From Paraburkholderia sp. CNPSo 3274 (lineage in GTDB: Bacteria > Pseudomonadota > Gammaproteobacteria > Burkholderiales > Burkholderiaceae): DNA of 64,000 nt. Numbering within the stretch: the stretch's first letter is position 1; each line of letters begins with the position of its first letter. Positions 51,306-60,158 of this stretch are shown piece after piece. Where the stretch lies: NCBI RefSeq assembly GCF_024206475.1, contig NZ_JAMBPR010000047.1, positions 1-64,000 on the forward strand, written 5' to 3'. Position numbers and translations under genes: made by a program. Under the pieces are notes generated by a model, which ran no database searches, was not told where the DNA came from, and saw nothing but the letters and a program-made list of their open reading frames with translations.

Positions 51306-52739
51306 GTGGCCATGCCTGAATCCGTCGCCAACCTCGAAACCGATGGCCGCAAGATCCTGGAAACGCGCTCGATCGATTACATTCCCGACGCGGAACGCCA
51401 CGGCAGCCTCTTCAGCCAGTTCACGCTCTGGCTTTCCGCCAACCTGCAGGTCACGGCGATCATTACCGGCGCGTTGGCCGTCGTGCTTGGCGGCGACGTC
51501 TTCTGGTCGTTGATCGCGCTATTGGCGGGACAACTCATCGGCGGCACGGTCATGGCGCTGCACGGCGCGCAAGGCCCGCAACTCGGCCTGCCGCAGATGA
51601 TTTCCAGTCGCGTGCAGTTCGGCGTCTACGGTGCGGCCATACCGATCGTGCTCGTTTGCATCATGTATGTCGGCTTTTCCGCGAGCGGCACGGTGCTCGC
51701 CGGCCAGGCCACGGCGCAATTGCTCAACGTTTCCGATACTTCGGGCATCTGTCTTTTCGCGGCGCTCATCGTCGTGCTGACGCTGCTCGGCTATCGCTCG
51801 ATTCACTTCGTCGGCCGCATTGCCAGCGTGATCGGTGTACTCGCGTTCGTGTTCATGTTCGCGCAGCTCTTCACACACCACGACGTCGGCGCGCTGCTGG
51901 CAAACCGCCACTTCTCGATCGCCAGCTTCCTGCTTTCCATGTCGCTTTCGGCTTCGTGGCAGATCGCATTCGGCCCCTACGTTGCCGACTATTCGCGCTA
52001 TCTGCCGCGCTCGACTTCGCCCGTGCGCACGTTCCTCGCCGTCGGGCTCGGCTCGGTGATCGGGGCGCAGGCAGCGATGGTGTTCGGCGTGTTTGCGGCC
52101 GCGCTCGCGGGCCACGCGTTCGCGCACCATGAGGTGGCGTATATCGTGAGCCTTGGCGCGAGCGGCGCGGTCGCCGCGATGCTTTATTTCAGCATCGCCT
52201 TCGGCAAGCTCACCGTCACCACGCTGAACGCCTACGGCAGCTTCATGTCGATGGCGACAATCGTGAGCGCGTTTCGCGCGAAGCGCGCGATCTCCACACG
52301 CCACCGTTTCGTCTACATCATCGGCATGGTGGGCATCTCGACGCTCGTCGCGCTCGCGGGCCGTCACTCGTTTCTCAAGGAATTCACGGCGTTCATCCTG
52401 TTTCTGCTCGCGTTCTTCACACCGTGGAGCGCGATCAACCTGGTGGACTTCTACTGCTTCACGCGCTCGCGTTACGACGTGCCCGCGCTCTCGAACCCCG
52501 ATGGCCGTTACGGCCGCTGGAACGCCAAAGCTATCGGCATCTACTTGCTCGGCGTGCTCGTACAAATGCCGTTCATCTCGACGAGCTTCTATACGGGCCC
52601 CTTCGTCGACGCACTCGGCGGCACCGACATCTCGTGGATTCTCGGCCTGATCGTGCCGGGCGCGCTCTACTACGTGACCATGCGCCTCACGCCGGCGGTC
52701 ATTCCGGAACGCCTGATCCTGCCGGTCGAGCAGGAGTAA
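51306..52739 (+). CDS. NCS1-family cytosine/purine/allantoin-type permease
   Basis: About 477 residues, 12 predicted spans. NCS1 features are IPDAERHGSLFSQFTLWLSA at the N-terminus, QMISSRVQFGVYGAAIPIVL in span 3, and SWQIAFGPYVADYSRYLPRS. It imports a nucleobase or related heterocycle by cation symport. GTG at 51306 has GGAG 6 nt upstream; ATG at 51312 is two codons later. It may feed the downstream cyclase/LLM monooxygenase functions (inference). Confidence 0.85.
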   Translation: MAMPESVANLETDGRKILETRSIDYIPDAERHGSLFSQFTLWLSANLQVTAIITGALAVVLGGDVFWSLIALLAGQLIGGTVMALHGAQGPQLGLPQMISSRVQFGVYGAAIPIVLVCIMYVGFSASGTVLAGQATAQLLNVSDTSGICLFAALIVVLTLLGYRSIHFVGRIASVIGVLAFVFMFAQLFTHHDVGALLANRHFSIASFLLSMSLSASWQIAFGPYVADYSRYLPRSTSPVRTFLAVGLGSVIGAQAAMVFGVFAAALAGHAFAHHEVAYIVSLGASGAVAAMLYFSIAFGKLTVTTLNAYGSFMSMATIVSAFRAKRAISTRHRFVYIIGMVGISTLVALAGRHSFLKEFTAFILFLLAFFTPWSAINLVDFYCFTRSRYDVPALSNPDGRYGRWNAKAIGIYLLGVLVQMPFISTSFYTGPFVDALGGTDISWILGLIVPGALYYVTMRLTPAVIPERLILPVEQE

Positions 52740-52750
52740 CGATGGCTCGA

Positions 52751-53857
52751 TCAGAATTTCGTCTGGATGCCTACCCGCCCCACAAACTGATGATTGCTGC
52801 TTGACGGACCAAACGTGCCGCAGATGGCCGCGTTCGCCCCCTCGTTCGCGATCTGGAATGAGGTTTCCGCATAGACCATCGCGCGCTTGGAGAGGCTGTA
52901 CTGCGCCACGGCATTCACCTGGTGTGCGTGGTTATTGTCGACGCCCGCGTTGCCCCACATATACATGTAGTTGGCGCCGAGCCCGAAGGCCGGCGTCACG
53001 CGGTACGTACTGCCCGCCTCCACCATCTCGACGCCCGCTCCGTTGTGGGTGTTGTGCGTGTTGGTATAGAGCAGCGTGAGCAGCGCGTCGCCCAGCGCAT
53101 AGCGTGCGCCAGCGCCCCAGTTGCGGATGCTGTCGCCTTCGAGCACGGCGTATTTCACGTTCGTATAGGCGGCGCCCACGGCGAGCGGCCCCCGCGCATA
53201 GCTCACGCCATAGCTCGACGCGCTGTTCTGGCTGAAGTCGCCCGCGGCGCCGCCAAATGCATATAGGCCGCCAAACTTCAGGCCGCTATAGTCGGCCGAC
53301 GTGTACTTCACCGAGTTCGAGATCGCCTCGGCGCCGTTCATATGGTCGAAGTCGTAGGCCTCGTTCGGCGGCGAATCCGGCAAGGCGAGACCGGCAAACG
53401 GGCCGTCGCGGAAATTGTAGAGGCCGCCCACGTAGAGCGCGGAATCCGCGCCCACCTCGGAGAGCAGCGTGTCGACCATGAAGTCCTGCTGACGGCCCAT
53501 CGTCAGGCTGCCATAGCGGTCGCTCGACAGCCCCACCCATGCCTCGCGGGCGAACAAACCGCCGCTCGTGATCGAGCTATTGCTGGGCGAGGCGATGATC
53601 GAGCCGTTGCCCAGCGAAAACTGGTTGACGAGCCGAAACTTTGCCTTCAATCCGCCGCCCAGATCTTCCGTGCCCTGAAAGCCGAAAAGATTGGGCACGG
53701 CAATGCCGTCCGCCATTTGCCAATTCGACTTGCCACCCTGATTGCTGATGTACGACACGCCCGCATCGAGCAGGCCGAAGATGCTGACGCTGCTCTGCGC
53801 ATGCGCAAGCGGGGCTGCAAGGCCGATGGCTGCAGCAAGCGCGTATGTTTTCTTCAT
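52751..53857 (-). CDS. Outer-membrane porin, Gram-negative OmpC type
   Basis: 368 residues. Signal peptide MKKTYALAAAIGLAAPLAHA cut before QSSVSIFG. Typical segments are GLLDAGVSYISNQGG, FGFQGTEDLGGGLKAKFRLV and the C-terminal FVGRVGIQTKF ending in Phe. Convergent with the NCS1 permease (11 bp between stops), both probably serving uptake of the same compound class. Confidence 0.9.
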   Translation of the reverse strand: MKKTYALAAAIGLAAPLAHAQSSVSIFGLLDAGVSYISNQGGKSNWQMADGIAVPNLFGFQGTEDLGGGLKAKFRLVNQFSLGNGSIIASPSNSSITSGGLFAREAWVGLSSDRYGSLTMGRQQDFMVDTLLSEVGADSALYVGGLYNFRDGPFAGLALPDSPPNEAYDFDHMNGAEAISNSVKYTSADYSGLKFGGLYAFGGAAGDFSQNSASSYGVSYARGPLAVGAAYTNVKYAVLEGDSIRNWGAGARYALGDALLTLLYTNTHNTHNGAGVEMVEAGSTYRVTPAFGLGANYMYMWGNAGVDNNHAHQVNAVAQYSLSKRAMVYAETSFQIANEGANAAICGTFGPSSSNHQFVGRVGIQTKF

Positions 53858-53878
53858 TGACGATCTCCACCCTCAAAT

Positions 53879-53903
53879 TTGATTCGTAATACGTAATAAT
53901 CAA
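53879..53903. promoter_or_regulatory. Inverted repeat before porin gene
   Basis: TTGATT-N13-AATCAA has perfect 6-bp arms and encloses a second dyad ATTCGTAA/TACGTAAT. It lies 22 bp before the porin ATG, in the leader or promoter. A possible operator. Confidence 0.35.
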
Positions 53904-53969
53904 TGCACGATCTCGCTTCGGCGATTTGGCAAGATGCGCTCCGCTACGTTGCGGAGCGCACACCGCCGC

Positions 53970-54749
53970 TTATTCCTGCACGAGTGCGAGTACGCGCAGC
54001 GGGCTGCCCGATCCCCCCTGGATCTTCAGCGGCGCGGCCACGATGACCGCCCCCGTGGCCGGCAGTTGATCGAGATTTTTCAGGCACTGCAGGCCATAGC
54101 GGTTCGAGCCGTGCATCAGCGTGTGGCACGGATACGGCACGGGCCACGCGTAAGACTGCCCCGCATCGGTATTGATCGTCTCGACACCAAAGCCGTGAAC
54201 CTTCCGCTCGTGTATGAGCCATTCCACCGCCTCCTGCGTCGGGCCGGGCGTGTGTGCGCCGTCCTCACGCAGGTTCAGGAAGGCGGCGGAATCTGTGCGC
54301 TTCGACCAGTCCGAACGCAGGAGAACCCACGCGCCAGCCGGAATGCGGCCGTGCTTCGTCTCCCACGCTTCGAGAAATGCGACGCTCAACAGCCAGTCCG
54401 GATTCGCGGAGACCTCCGCGCTTGCATCGAGTACAACAGCCGGCGCAACGAAGTTTTTCACGTCGATGGTGTCCACGGAATTCCGCGCGTGATCTTTACC
54501 CGTCACCCAGTGCACAGGCGCGTCGAAGTGCGTGCCGGTATGTTCGCCGCACGAGAAGTTGTTCCAGTACCAACCCGGACCTTGTTCGTCGTACTGACTA
54601 ATCCTTTCCATCTTGAACGCCCAGACCTGGCCGAACTGCGGCGGCAGTTGCAGGGCCGGGAATTCCGGCGACAGCGTTTGCGTCAGGTCCACGACGCGCA
54701 CGCGGCCGCTCGCCAGATCGATGGTCAGTTGCTCCAGACTGCTCGTCAT
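53970..54749 (-). CDS. Cyclase family protein (KynB/isatin-hydrolase-like)
   Basis: 259 residues of the metal-dependent cyclase/hydrolase family. The metal-binding motif HTGTHFDAPVHW is complete; VDLTQTLSPEFPALQLPPQF is the N-terminal strand. Relatives hydrolyse N-formylkynurenine, isatin or cyclic amides. Start MTSSLEQL has GGAG 6-7 nt upstream. Divergent from the MarR gene and carrying motif A in its promoter region. Confidence 0.85.
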   Translation of the reverse strand: MTSSLEQLTIDLASGRVRVVDLTQTLSPEFPALQLPPQFGQVWAFKMERISQYDEQGPGWYWNNFSCGEHTGTHFDAPVHWVTGKDHARNSVDTIDVKNFVAPAVVLDASAEVSANPDWLLSVAFLEAWETKHGRIPAGAWVLLRSDWSKRTDSAAFLNLREDGAHTPGPTQEAVEWLIHERKVHGFGVETINTDAGQSYAWPVPYPCHTLMHGSNRYGLQCLKNLDQLPATGAVIVAAPLKIQGGSGSPLRVLALVQE

Positions 54750-54846
54750 GTTGTGCTCCGTTCCTGGTTCAATCGTCAATGAATGCGCTGCGGTTCGCCG
54801 TGGCGCGTGTCACGCCCTGCCGGGTTGCCGTTTGCATCTGATTATC

Positions 54847-54883
54847 TTTAGGTCCAAATCAATCCATAATCATGATTAACCCT
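54847..54883 (-). promoter_or_regulatory. Shared 37-bp motif, copy A (cyclase/MarR region)
   Basis: Blocks TTTAGGTCCAAAT, TCCATAATCAT and TTAACCCT occur in this order and spacing, and recur at 59960-59996 with 30 of 37 bases identical. It lies 98 bp before the cyclase start and 112 bp before the MarR start. Likely a regulator site plus promoter core shared by the cyclase and oxidoreductase operons; the MarR protein is the obvious candidate reader. Confidence 0.6.
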
Positions 54884-54994
54884 TTTCCCTTTCCGCCTGT
54901 GCCTTTGAAGGGGGCGGATGCGCCAGCATGGTATGTTTGCGTTTCAACGGCACAGCCCGATTGCAGCCCTATCGATTGCAGGCGTTTTCCACGT

Positions 54995-55444
54995 ATGAGT
55001 CATTCTCCCGTCAGCGGTTTTGTCGATAACTACACGCCTGCGCTGCTCGCGCAAGTCAGTCAGCTGATCTCCGGCGAGTTCCATGTGATCGTCCAGGCGG
55101 CCGGCTTCGAAGTGTCCGACTGGCGCGTGCTGTCCACGCTCTCAGAGGGCAAGGCGATCAGCATTGGCCAGCTCGCCCAGGTCTCCGTCACGAAGCAGCC
55201 CACCGTCACGCGCCTGCTCGATCGCATGGAAGCACAGGGCTACGTGAAGCGCATCCCGCATGAAACCGACCGCCGCATTACACTCGTACGCATCACGCCG
55301 CAAGGTCAAAAGCTCGTTTCCGCACTCATCAAGCAGGCCAGAGCGCACGAAGAGCGCGTGCTGGCGCCGCTCGGCAACGCGAAGGCCGAAGAACTCAAGG
55401 CCACCTTGCGTCTGCTCCTCGATCTGCATCGGCCGCCGGCCTGA
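54995..55444 (+). CDS. MarR-family transcriptional regulator
   Basis: 149 residues. Winged helix with ISIGQLAQVSVTKQPTVTRL, LDRMEAQGYVKRIPHETDRR and wing ITLVRITPQGQKL. It should bind a palindrome as a dimer and release on binding a phenolic or heterocyclic acid. Divergent from the cyclase gene. Start MSHSPVSG chosen at the domain boundary; the frame runs upstream through the motif A region without support. Confidence 0.88.
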   Translation: MSHSPVSGFVDNYTPALLAQVSQLISGEFHVIVQAAGFEVSDWRVLSTLSEGKAISIGQLAQVSVTKQPTVTRLLDRMEAQGYVKRIPHETDRRITLVRITPQGQKLVSALIKQARAHEERVLAPLGNAKAEELKATLRLLLDLHRPPA

Positions 55445-55466
55445 TCCGCGCACAGCGGGTTCAGCT

Positions 55467-55724
55467 TCATGCGGCTTTCGGCCTGCGCATCCTGAACTTC
55501 GCCGCCTCGCCAATCTCGAAGTAGTCGGCCGGACCGCCGCCGCGCATGATCGGGCGTGCGACCGTCGTCGCATAGCCCTCCTCGCCTGACAACGCGCGGG
55601 CAATGTGCACGCCGACAAACTCGCCGGTCACTATCCAGGCGTCGAGCGCGCTGCCGTCCGCGCGGCGCAGCGGCTTCACATCGCAGACCTTTGTGCACCG
55701 TGTCTTGAAGCCGACGCTCGTTGT
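55467..55724 (-). pseudogene. C-terminal relic of a flavin reductase-like protein
   Basis: Immediately after the thioesterase stop, in the same frame, the sequence reads KPLRRADGSALDAWIVTGEF then VGVHIARALSGEEGYATTVA and FEIGEAAKFRMRRPKAA before a stop. This matches the C-terminal third of the flavin-reductase-like (split-barrel) family. No N-terminal domain or ribosome site is present, so it is a deletion remnant; a 70-residue product from GTG 55679 is conceivable. Confidence 0.6.
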
Positions 55725-56156
55725 TCAGTCCTTGTGCGACGCTGCGGCCTGCTCGATTGCGGCGCGCAGTGCTTCGGGAATCGCGATCGACTCGTGTGTG
55801 TCGAGCGAAGTCGTCACGATGGTCTGACGCGCCGCCATGCGCACCACGCCATCCTCGCCCGTGCAGGCCCACGCGAGCGTGAGCGACTTTCCCCCGATGC
55901 GCTCGACGTCGAGCGACAGCCGGACCTCTTCGCCCATCTTGCTGATCGCCTTGAAATCCACTTCCAGATGCACGGTCGGCATGCCCACGCGGCGCGCGCC
56001 GATCACACCGTGGTAGCCCTCGGGCAACAGCTCGTCGATCCACGATTCAATCAGGTCGTTGAACAGCACGAAATACTGCGGATAAAACACAATGCCGGCG
56101 GGATCGCACTCGGAAAAATGGATCTTGTGTTTGCGTTCGAATGTGTGTTGGGTCAT
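55725..56156 (-). CDS. 4-hydroxybenzoyl-CoA-type thioesterase (hotdog fold)
   Basis: 143 residues. HFSECDPAGIVFYPQYFVLF contains the catalytic Asp region of the YbgC/4HBT family, followed by TVHLEVDFKAISKMGEEVRL. It releases CoA from an aryl- or acyl-CoA. Start MTQHTFER at 56156. It lies 31 nt after the oxidoreductase beta gene, so it probably hydrolyses the acyl-CoA made by that enzyme (inference). Confidence 0.87.
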   Translation of the reverse strand: MTQHTFERKHKIHFSECDPAGIVFYPQYFVLFNDLIESWIDELLPEGYHGVIGARRVGMPTVHLEVDFKAISKMGEEVRLSLDVERIGGKSLTLAWACTGEDGVVRMAARQTIVTTSLDTHESIAIPEALRAAIEQAAASHKD

Positions 56157-56187
56157 GCCTTTGGCTCCATCCATGCTCGTTGGCCGC

Positions 56188-57678
56188 TCAAGCCAGTGCG
56201 TGACGCACGAGCGCCGCGTTCAACTTGTGGCCGTGCTCGTCGGCCAGCGCTGCATCGCGCAGCTCGCGCAATGTCGCCGGCGCGAGTCGCGCGCCGGCCT
56301 TCTGTACCGCCGCCATGAGCGTCTGGTAGTTCTTCAGTCCGCGTGCGTGCGTATCGCTATAGCCCTTCACGAGCCGCTGGCATTGCGCGACTTCGGTGGC
56401 GAGCGCCGGATTGAGTTTTGCAGTCCCGACAATCTGAACCAGCCACGCTTCGATACGCGCATTTTCCAGTTCGTAGCGCAGCGTGCGGCGGCGCATACCG
56501 CGCAGGCTCGCGACGGCATAGAGCATCAGATAGCCCCTCAGCGAACTGGTCTTGACGACGCGCCCCGACTGCGTGCAACGCCGCACGAGCCGATGGACCC
56601 AATGCGGCCGTGCGAGCCAGCGACCGAAACCGGCGGGCAGCGTCTCGCAGATTTCCTCGATGCGCGGATGCATGAATTCGTTGATCGCCAACAGCTGGTC
56701 CGTCTGCGCCTGCACTTCGCTGCGCACGCGCTCGAAACGCGCGCCGCGCGTCTTCAGGTCCGCGACGCGTATCGTGTCTTCATACGACATCCAGAGCGCG
56801 AGGTAACGCGCGCTCTCGCGCAACAGCACGGTCTCAGTGGCCGGCAAAGCAGCGCGCAGCATGGCGAGACGGTCCAGATACAGGCTCGCATAGGCGGGGT
56901 CCTGATAGTCGATCAGGCGACGTACGCCTTCGAGTACGATCGACTGAACCGCAGTCGGCAATTCCTTCCGTGTGCGCTCGACGAGCCGAGCCACCACGGC
57001 ATCGCGCGGCGCGGGCTTGAGGTCGACCGGCGCGCTCGCCGTCTCGGCGGCTTCCTGCGCGCCTGCGCGGTCGAAGGCAAGCCCAAACGCGCGCAGGCTC
57101 GGCTTCACGCCCACGCCGCCGCGCTCGATCGTCTCTTCGAACTGGCGGCGGCTGAATGGGAGCACGCCGGTGCCCGCCAGCGCGCCGAACAGCACGGCGC
57201 TGATCACGCTGCCGCTCGCTTGCGCGGCCTCGGCCATGTCGAAGCGCACGTATCGCTTCGCGGCCCGGCTCGCGTGCGCGATCAGCGCTTCGCTATCTAC
57301 GCGGCCGTCGCCCATCGCGGCCTTTTCGGCAATCGAGTAGACGCGATGCGTGGAAGAGACGAGCGTCGTGCGCTCCGGAGTCACGAGGCCGCGCTGCACC
57401 GCACGCCCCGCTTCCATCAGCTCCGAGGCGAGCACCACGTCCACATCGCCTGGCAATGGCATCAGTGCGAGCACGGGTGCACGGCTTTCGCCTGATTCGA
57501 GCGGGAACAACTCGACGTAGTAAATCGTGGCGCCAGTGCGCTGTGCAACACCCGGAACCGAGGTGGTCTGGGCGCGGTAGCCGTTGTGTTCGCCAAGGTC
57601 GACGATCCAGTCGGCCAGCACGCCGCCGCCCTCGCCGCCCATGGCGAGAATCGCGATCTTGATCGGTTGTGCTTTCAT
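56188..57678 (-). CDS. iorB: Indolepyruvate oxidoreductase subunit beta, long form
   Basis: 496 residues. The first 190 are the 2-oxoacid:ferredoxin oxidoreductase gamma-type domain (AILAMGGEGGGVLADWIVDL, SVPGVAQRTGATIYYVELFP, MPLPGDVDVVLASELMEAGR). The remaining 300 form the helical C-terminal domain found in proteobacterial long-form beta subunits. Works with the alpha subunit 15 nt upstream to turn aryl-pyruvates into aryl-acetyl-CoA. Confidence 0.88.
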   Translation of the reverse strand: MKAQPIKIAILAMGGEGGGVLADWIVDLGEHNGYRAQTTSVPGVAQRTGATIYYVELFPLESGESRAPVLALMPLPGDVDVVLASELMEAGRAVQRGLVTPERTTLVSSTHRVYSIAEKAAMGDGRVDSEALIAHASRAAKRYVRFDMAEAAQASGSVISAVLFGALAGTGVLPFSRRQFEETIERGGVGVKPSLRAFGLAFDRAGAQEAAETASAPVDLKPAPRDAVVARLVERTRKELPTAVQSIVLEGVRRLIDYQDPAYASLYLDRLAMLRAALPATETVLLRESARYLALWMSYEDTIRVADLKTRGARFERVRSEVQAQTDQLLAINEFMHPRIEEICETLPAGFGRWLARPHWVHRLVRRCTQSGRVVKTSSLRGYLMLYAVASLRGMRRRTLRYELENARIEAWLVQIVGTAKLNPALATEVAQCQRLVKGYSDTHARGLKNYQTLMAAVQKAGARLAPATLRELRDAALADEHGHKLNAALVRHALA

Positions 57679-57693
57679 CGTGTATTTCCTGAA

Positions 57694-59892
57694 TCAGAAT
57701 GCATAGCGCGCGCGGCGCTGTGCCCCACGGCGTTGCAGCCAGCCGATCACCGTGTCTCGTGCGCGCTGGCGCAGTTTGTCCATACGGGTAGGATTGCTGA
57801 CGATCTGCGCACGATAGAAAGATGGGCACAGTACCGCCGCATGCGAGACCTCGCCGCACAGACCGCAGCCCACGCAACTGTCGAGCACGCTCGCCACCGG
57901 ATCGGTGCGCAGCGGGTCGGGGTTGGGCTTGATCGACAGCGAAGGGCACCCCGAGAGGCGAATACACGAATGATCGCCCGTGCACGTATCGGAATCGACG
58001 CCGAAGCGCTCGCGCACCACGCGCTCGCCAGCTGCAATCGCCTTGCGCTGCTTCGGCTTCTCGCGGCGCTGCTTGTTGAGCATGCACTCGCTTTGCGCGA
58101 TCAGCACTTTCGGGCCTTTCGTGGCCGTCGTGAGCGCTTCCTTGAGCGTGGCTTTCATGGCTTTCAGGTCATAGGTGCGGCGCACTGTCTTGACCCATTT
58201 CACGCCAACACCGCGCACCGCTTCTTCGATCTCGTGTCCCGTGCTGCGCGTCGGGTTGAGCGCCGTCGAGGAGAGGATGTCCTGGCCGCCCGTCGCCGAC
58301 GTGTAGCTGTTATCGACGACGACGGTCAGGTTGTCGCTCTTGTTGAATACCGCGTTGGCGATGCCGCTCGTAAGGCCGTTGTGCCAGAAACCGCCATCGC
58401 CCATGATCGAAATCGCGCGCTTGGCCGCGGGCGCGTTCAGCGCAGCCGCGCTCGCGCTGCCGAGGCCGTAGCCCATCGTCGTCGCGCCGAGATTGAACGG
58501 CGGCAGAATCGAGAACAGGTGGCAACCGATGTCGGCGCTCACGTGATGCGGGCCGATCTCGCGCTCCAGCAGTTTCATCGCCGTGAAGATCGGCCGCTCG
58601 GGACAGCCCGTGCAAAAGCCAGGTGGCCGCGCGTGCACGTGGTCATCGAGCACGGGCAATGCATCGGCGACGGGCTGCGCGGCTTCTGTCACGCTCCGCG
58701 TTGCGGGAGACGCCGGCACGGCCAGCACCGAAATCACCTTGCGCGGCGCAGGCTGGGGCTGGAGCACGCCGTATCGCTCGAAGAAAGTGCGCAAGCCCTT
58801 TACCACGGTCGCCGTGTTGTACTCGCCCGCAAGCGGCAGGATGTCCTTGCCGTGCAGCGCCGCCTGCACGCCGCACTGGCGAAGAATCGCACCCGCGTTC
58901 TGTTCAACGAAGTTCGGCTGCCCCTCTTCGATCACGAGCACCGCGCGCTTGTCCGCGCAAAAGCGCTCCCATTCGGAGTCGATGAGTGGGTACGCGACGT
59001 TCATGACGTAAAGCGGAATCGGCGATTCGCCATAGACGTCGGCGAGACCCAGCCGTTCGAGCGCGCGCAACACGGTGTTGTAGCTGCCGCCCTGTACCGC
59101 GATGCCGATATCGTGGGCGTCGTCTCCGAAGAATTCGTTGAGCCCGCGCGACTCGATGAATTTCACGGCAGCCGGCCAGCGCTCATGGATCTTCTCGCGC
59201 TCGTGCAGGAAGCTCGCGGGCGGCAGCACGATTCGGTTGACGTCGCGTGCTGGATTTTCGAGGGCGTCCTTGATGGTGAACGCTGAACGTTTGTTGTCCG
59301 AAGCAACGAACTGGCCGTGTACGTGGCATGCGCGAATGCGCAATTGCAGCATGACCGGCGTGTTGCTCGCCTCGGAAAGATCGAAGCCATCCTTGACCGC
59401 CTGCACGATGCAGGGCAGATTCGGGCGCGGATCGAGCAGCCAGATCTGCGACTTCATCGCGAAGGCGTGACTGCGCTCCTGCATGATCGACGAGCCTTCG
59501 CCATAGTCCTCGCCGACGATGATCAGCGCGCCACCCGTCACGCCGCCCGAGGCGAGATTGGCCAGCGCGTCCGATGCCACGTTGGTGCCTACCGTCGCCT
59601 TGAACGTGACCGCGCCGCGCAGCGGATAGTTGACCGAGGCGGCGAGCGAGGCGGCTGCCGTTGCTTCGCTCGCGCTGTTCTCGAAACGGATGCCGTGGTC
59701 GCTGAGGATGTCCTGGGCGTCGGCCAGCACGTCCATGAGGTGCGAGATCGGCGCGCCCTGATAGCCGGCCACATAGGCCACGCCCGACTCCAGCAGCGCC
59801 TTGGTCACGGCGAGAATGCCCTCGCCGCTGAATACCTCGCCTGCGCCGAGGCGCAGCTTCTTCACTTCCTCGACAAACGACCGCTCTGCCAT
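57694..59892 (-). CDS. iorA: Indolepyruvate ferredoxin oxidoreductase subunit alpha
   Basis: 732 residues. Pyrimidine-binding domain at the start (GEGILAVTKALLESGVAYVA, GYQGAPISHLMDVLADAQD), TPP motif IMGDGGFWHNGLTSGIANAV, and a C-terminal ferredoxin-like part (DTCTGDHSCIRLSGCPSL, then SCVGCGLCGEVSHAAVLCP). It decarboxylates 2-oxo acids such as indole-3-pyruvate to the CoA ester with reduced ferredoxin. Start MAERSFVE. Motif B lies 68 bp upstream. Confidence 0.9.
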   Translation of the reverse strand: MAERSFVEEVKKLRLGAGEVFSGEGILAVTKALLESGVAYVAGYQGAPISHLMDVLADAQDILSDHGIRFENSASEATAAASLAASVNYPLRGAVTFKATVGTNVASDALANLASGGVTGGALIIVGEDYGEGSSIMQERSHAFAMKSQIWLLDPRPNLPCIVQAVKDGFDLSEASNTPVMLQLRIRACHVHGQFVASDNKRSAFTIKDALENPARDVNRIVLPPASFLHEREKIHERWPAAVKFIESRGLNEFFGDDAHDIGIAVQGGSYNTVLRALERLGLADVYGESPIPLYVMNVAYPLIDSEWERFCADKRAVLVIEEGQPNFVEQNAGAILRQCGVQAALHGKDILPLAGEYNTATVVKGLRTFFERYGVLQPQPAPRKVISVLAVPASPATRSVTEAAQPVADALPVLDDHVHARPPGFCTGCPERPIFTAMKLLEREIGPHHVSADIGCHLFSILPPFNLGATTMGYGLGSASAAALNAPAAKRAISIMGDGGFWHNGLTSGIANAVFNKSDNLTVVVDNSYTSATGGQDILSSTALNPTRSTGHEIEEAVRGVGVKWVKTVRRTYDLKAMKATLKEALTTATKGPKVLIAQSECMLNKQRREKPKQRKAIAAGERVVRERFGVDSDTCTGDHSCIRLSGCPSLSIKPNPDPLRTDPVASVLDSCVGCGLCGEVSHAAVLCPSFYRAQIVSNPTRMDKLRQRARDTVIGWLQRRGAQRRARYAF

Positions 59893-59959
59893 GACCGTCC
59901 CTTTACGTAATCTTCCTGTGGCGCACGACGCGTCATCGTCATGCACGAGGCAAGTTTAT

Positions 59960-59996
59960 TTTAGATCTAAATAATTCCAAAATCATAGTTAACCCT
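59960..59996 (-). promoter_or_regulatory. Shared 37-bp motif, copy B (oxidoreductase promoter)
   Basis: TTTAGATCTAAAT, TCCAAAATCAT and TTAACCCT in the same order as copy A at 54847, 30 of 37 bases identical. TTTAGATCTAAA here is a perfect 12-bp palindrome (imperfect in copy A) and may be the bound element. It lies 68 bp before the iorA-type start. Confidence 0.6.
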
Positions 59997-60158
59997 GCAA
60001 ATCGGCCCTTCTGCAATCGCACACAACGGGCCGCGCGGGCGCCGGACGGCAAACGTGGTGGCGAGCCGACCCACCGCGCTTGCGCGTTCAACATGATCAG
60101 GAATCGCACGGCAGGACGGCTCGCGCAGCGCCCGCGCACTATCGTGCTGCCGGAAGCC

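Noticed and set aside
54965..54981. Half-match to the LacI operator (TATCGATTGCA) before the MarR gene
   Set aside because: Only the right half agrees with TGCAATCGATTGCA and it lies within the MarR leader 24 kb from the regulon; probably chance.
57586..59286. A 566-codon open frame opposite the indolepyruvate oxidoreductase genes
   Set aside because: Arg/His/Ala-rich antisense frame spanning the junction of two real genes; no domain visible.
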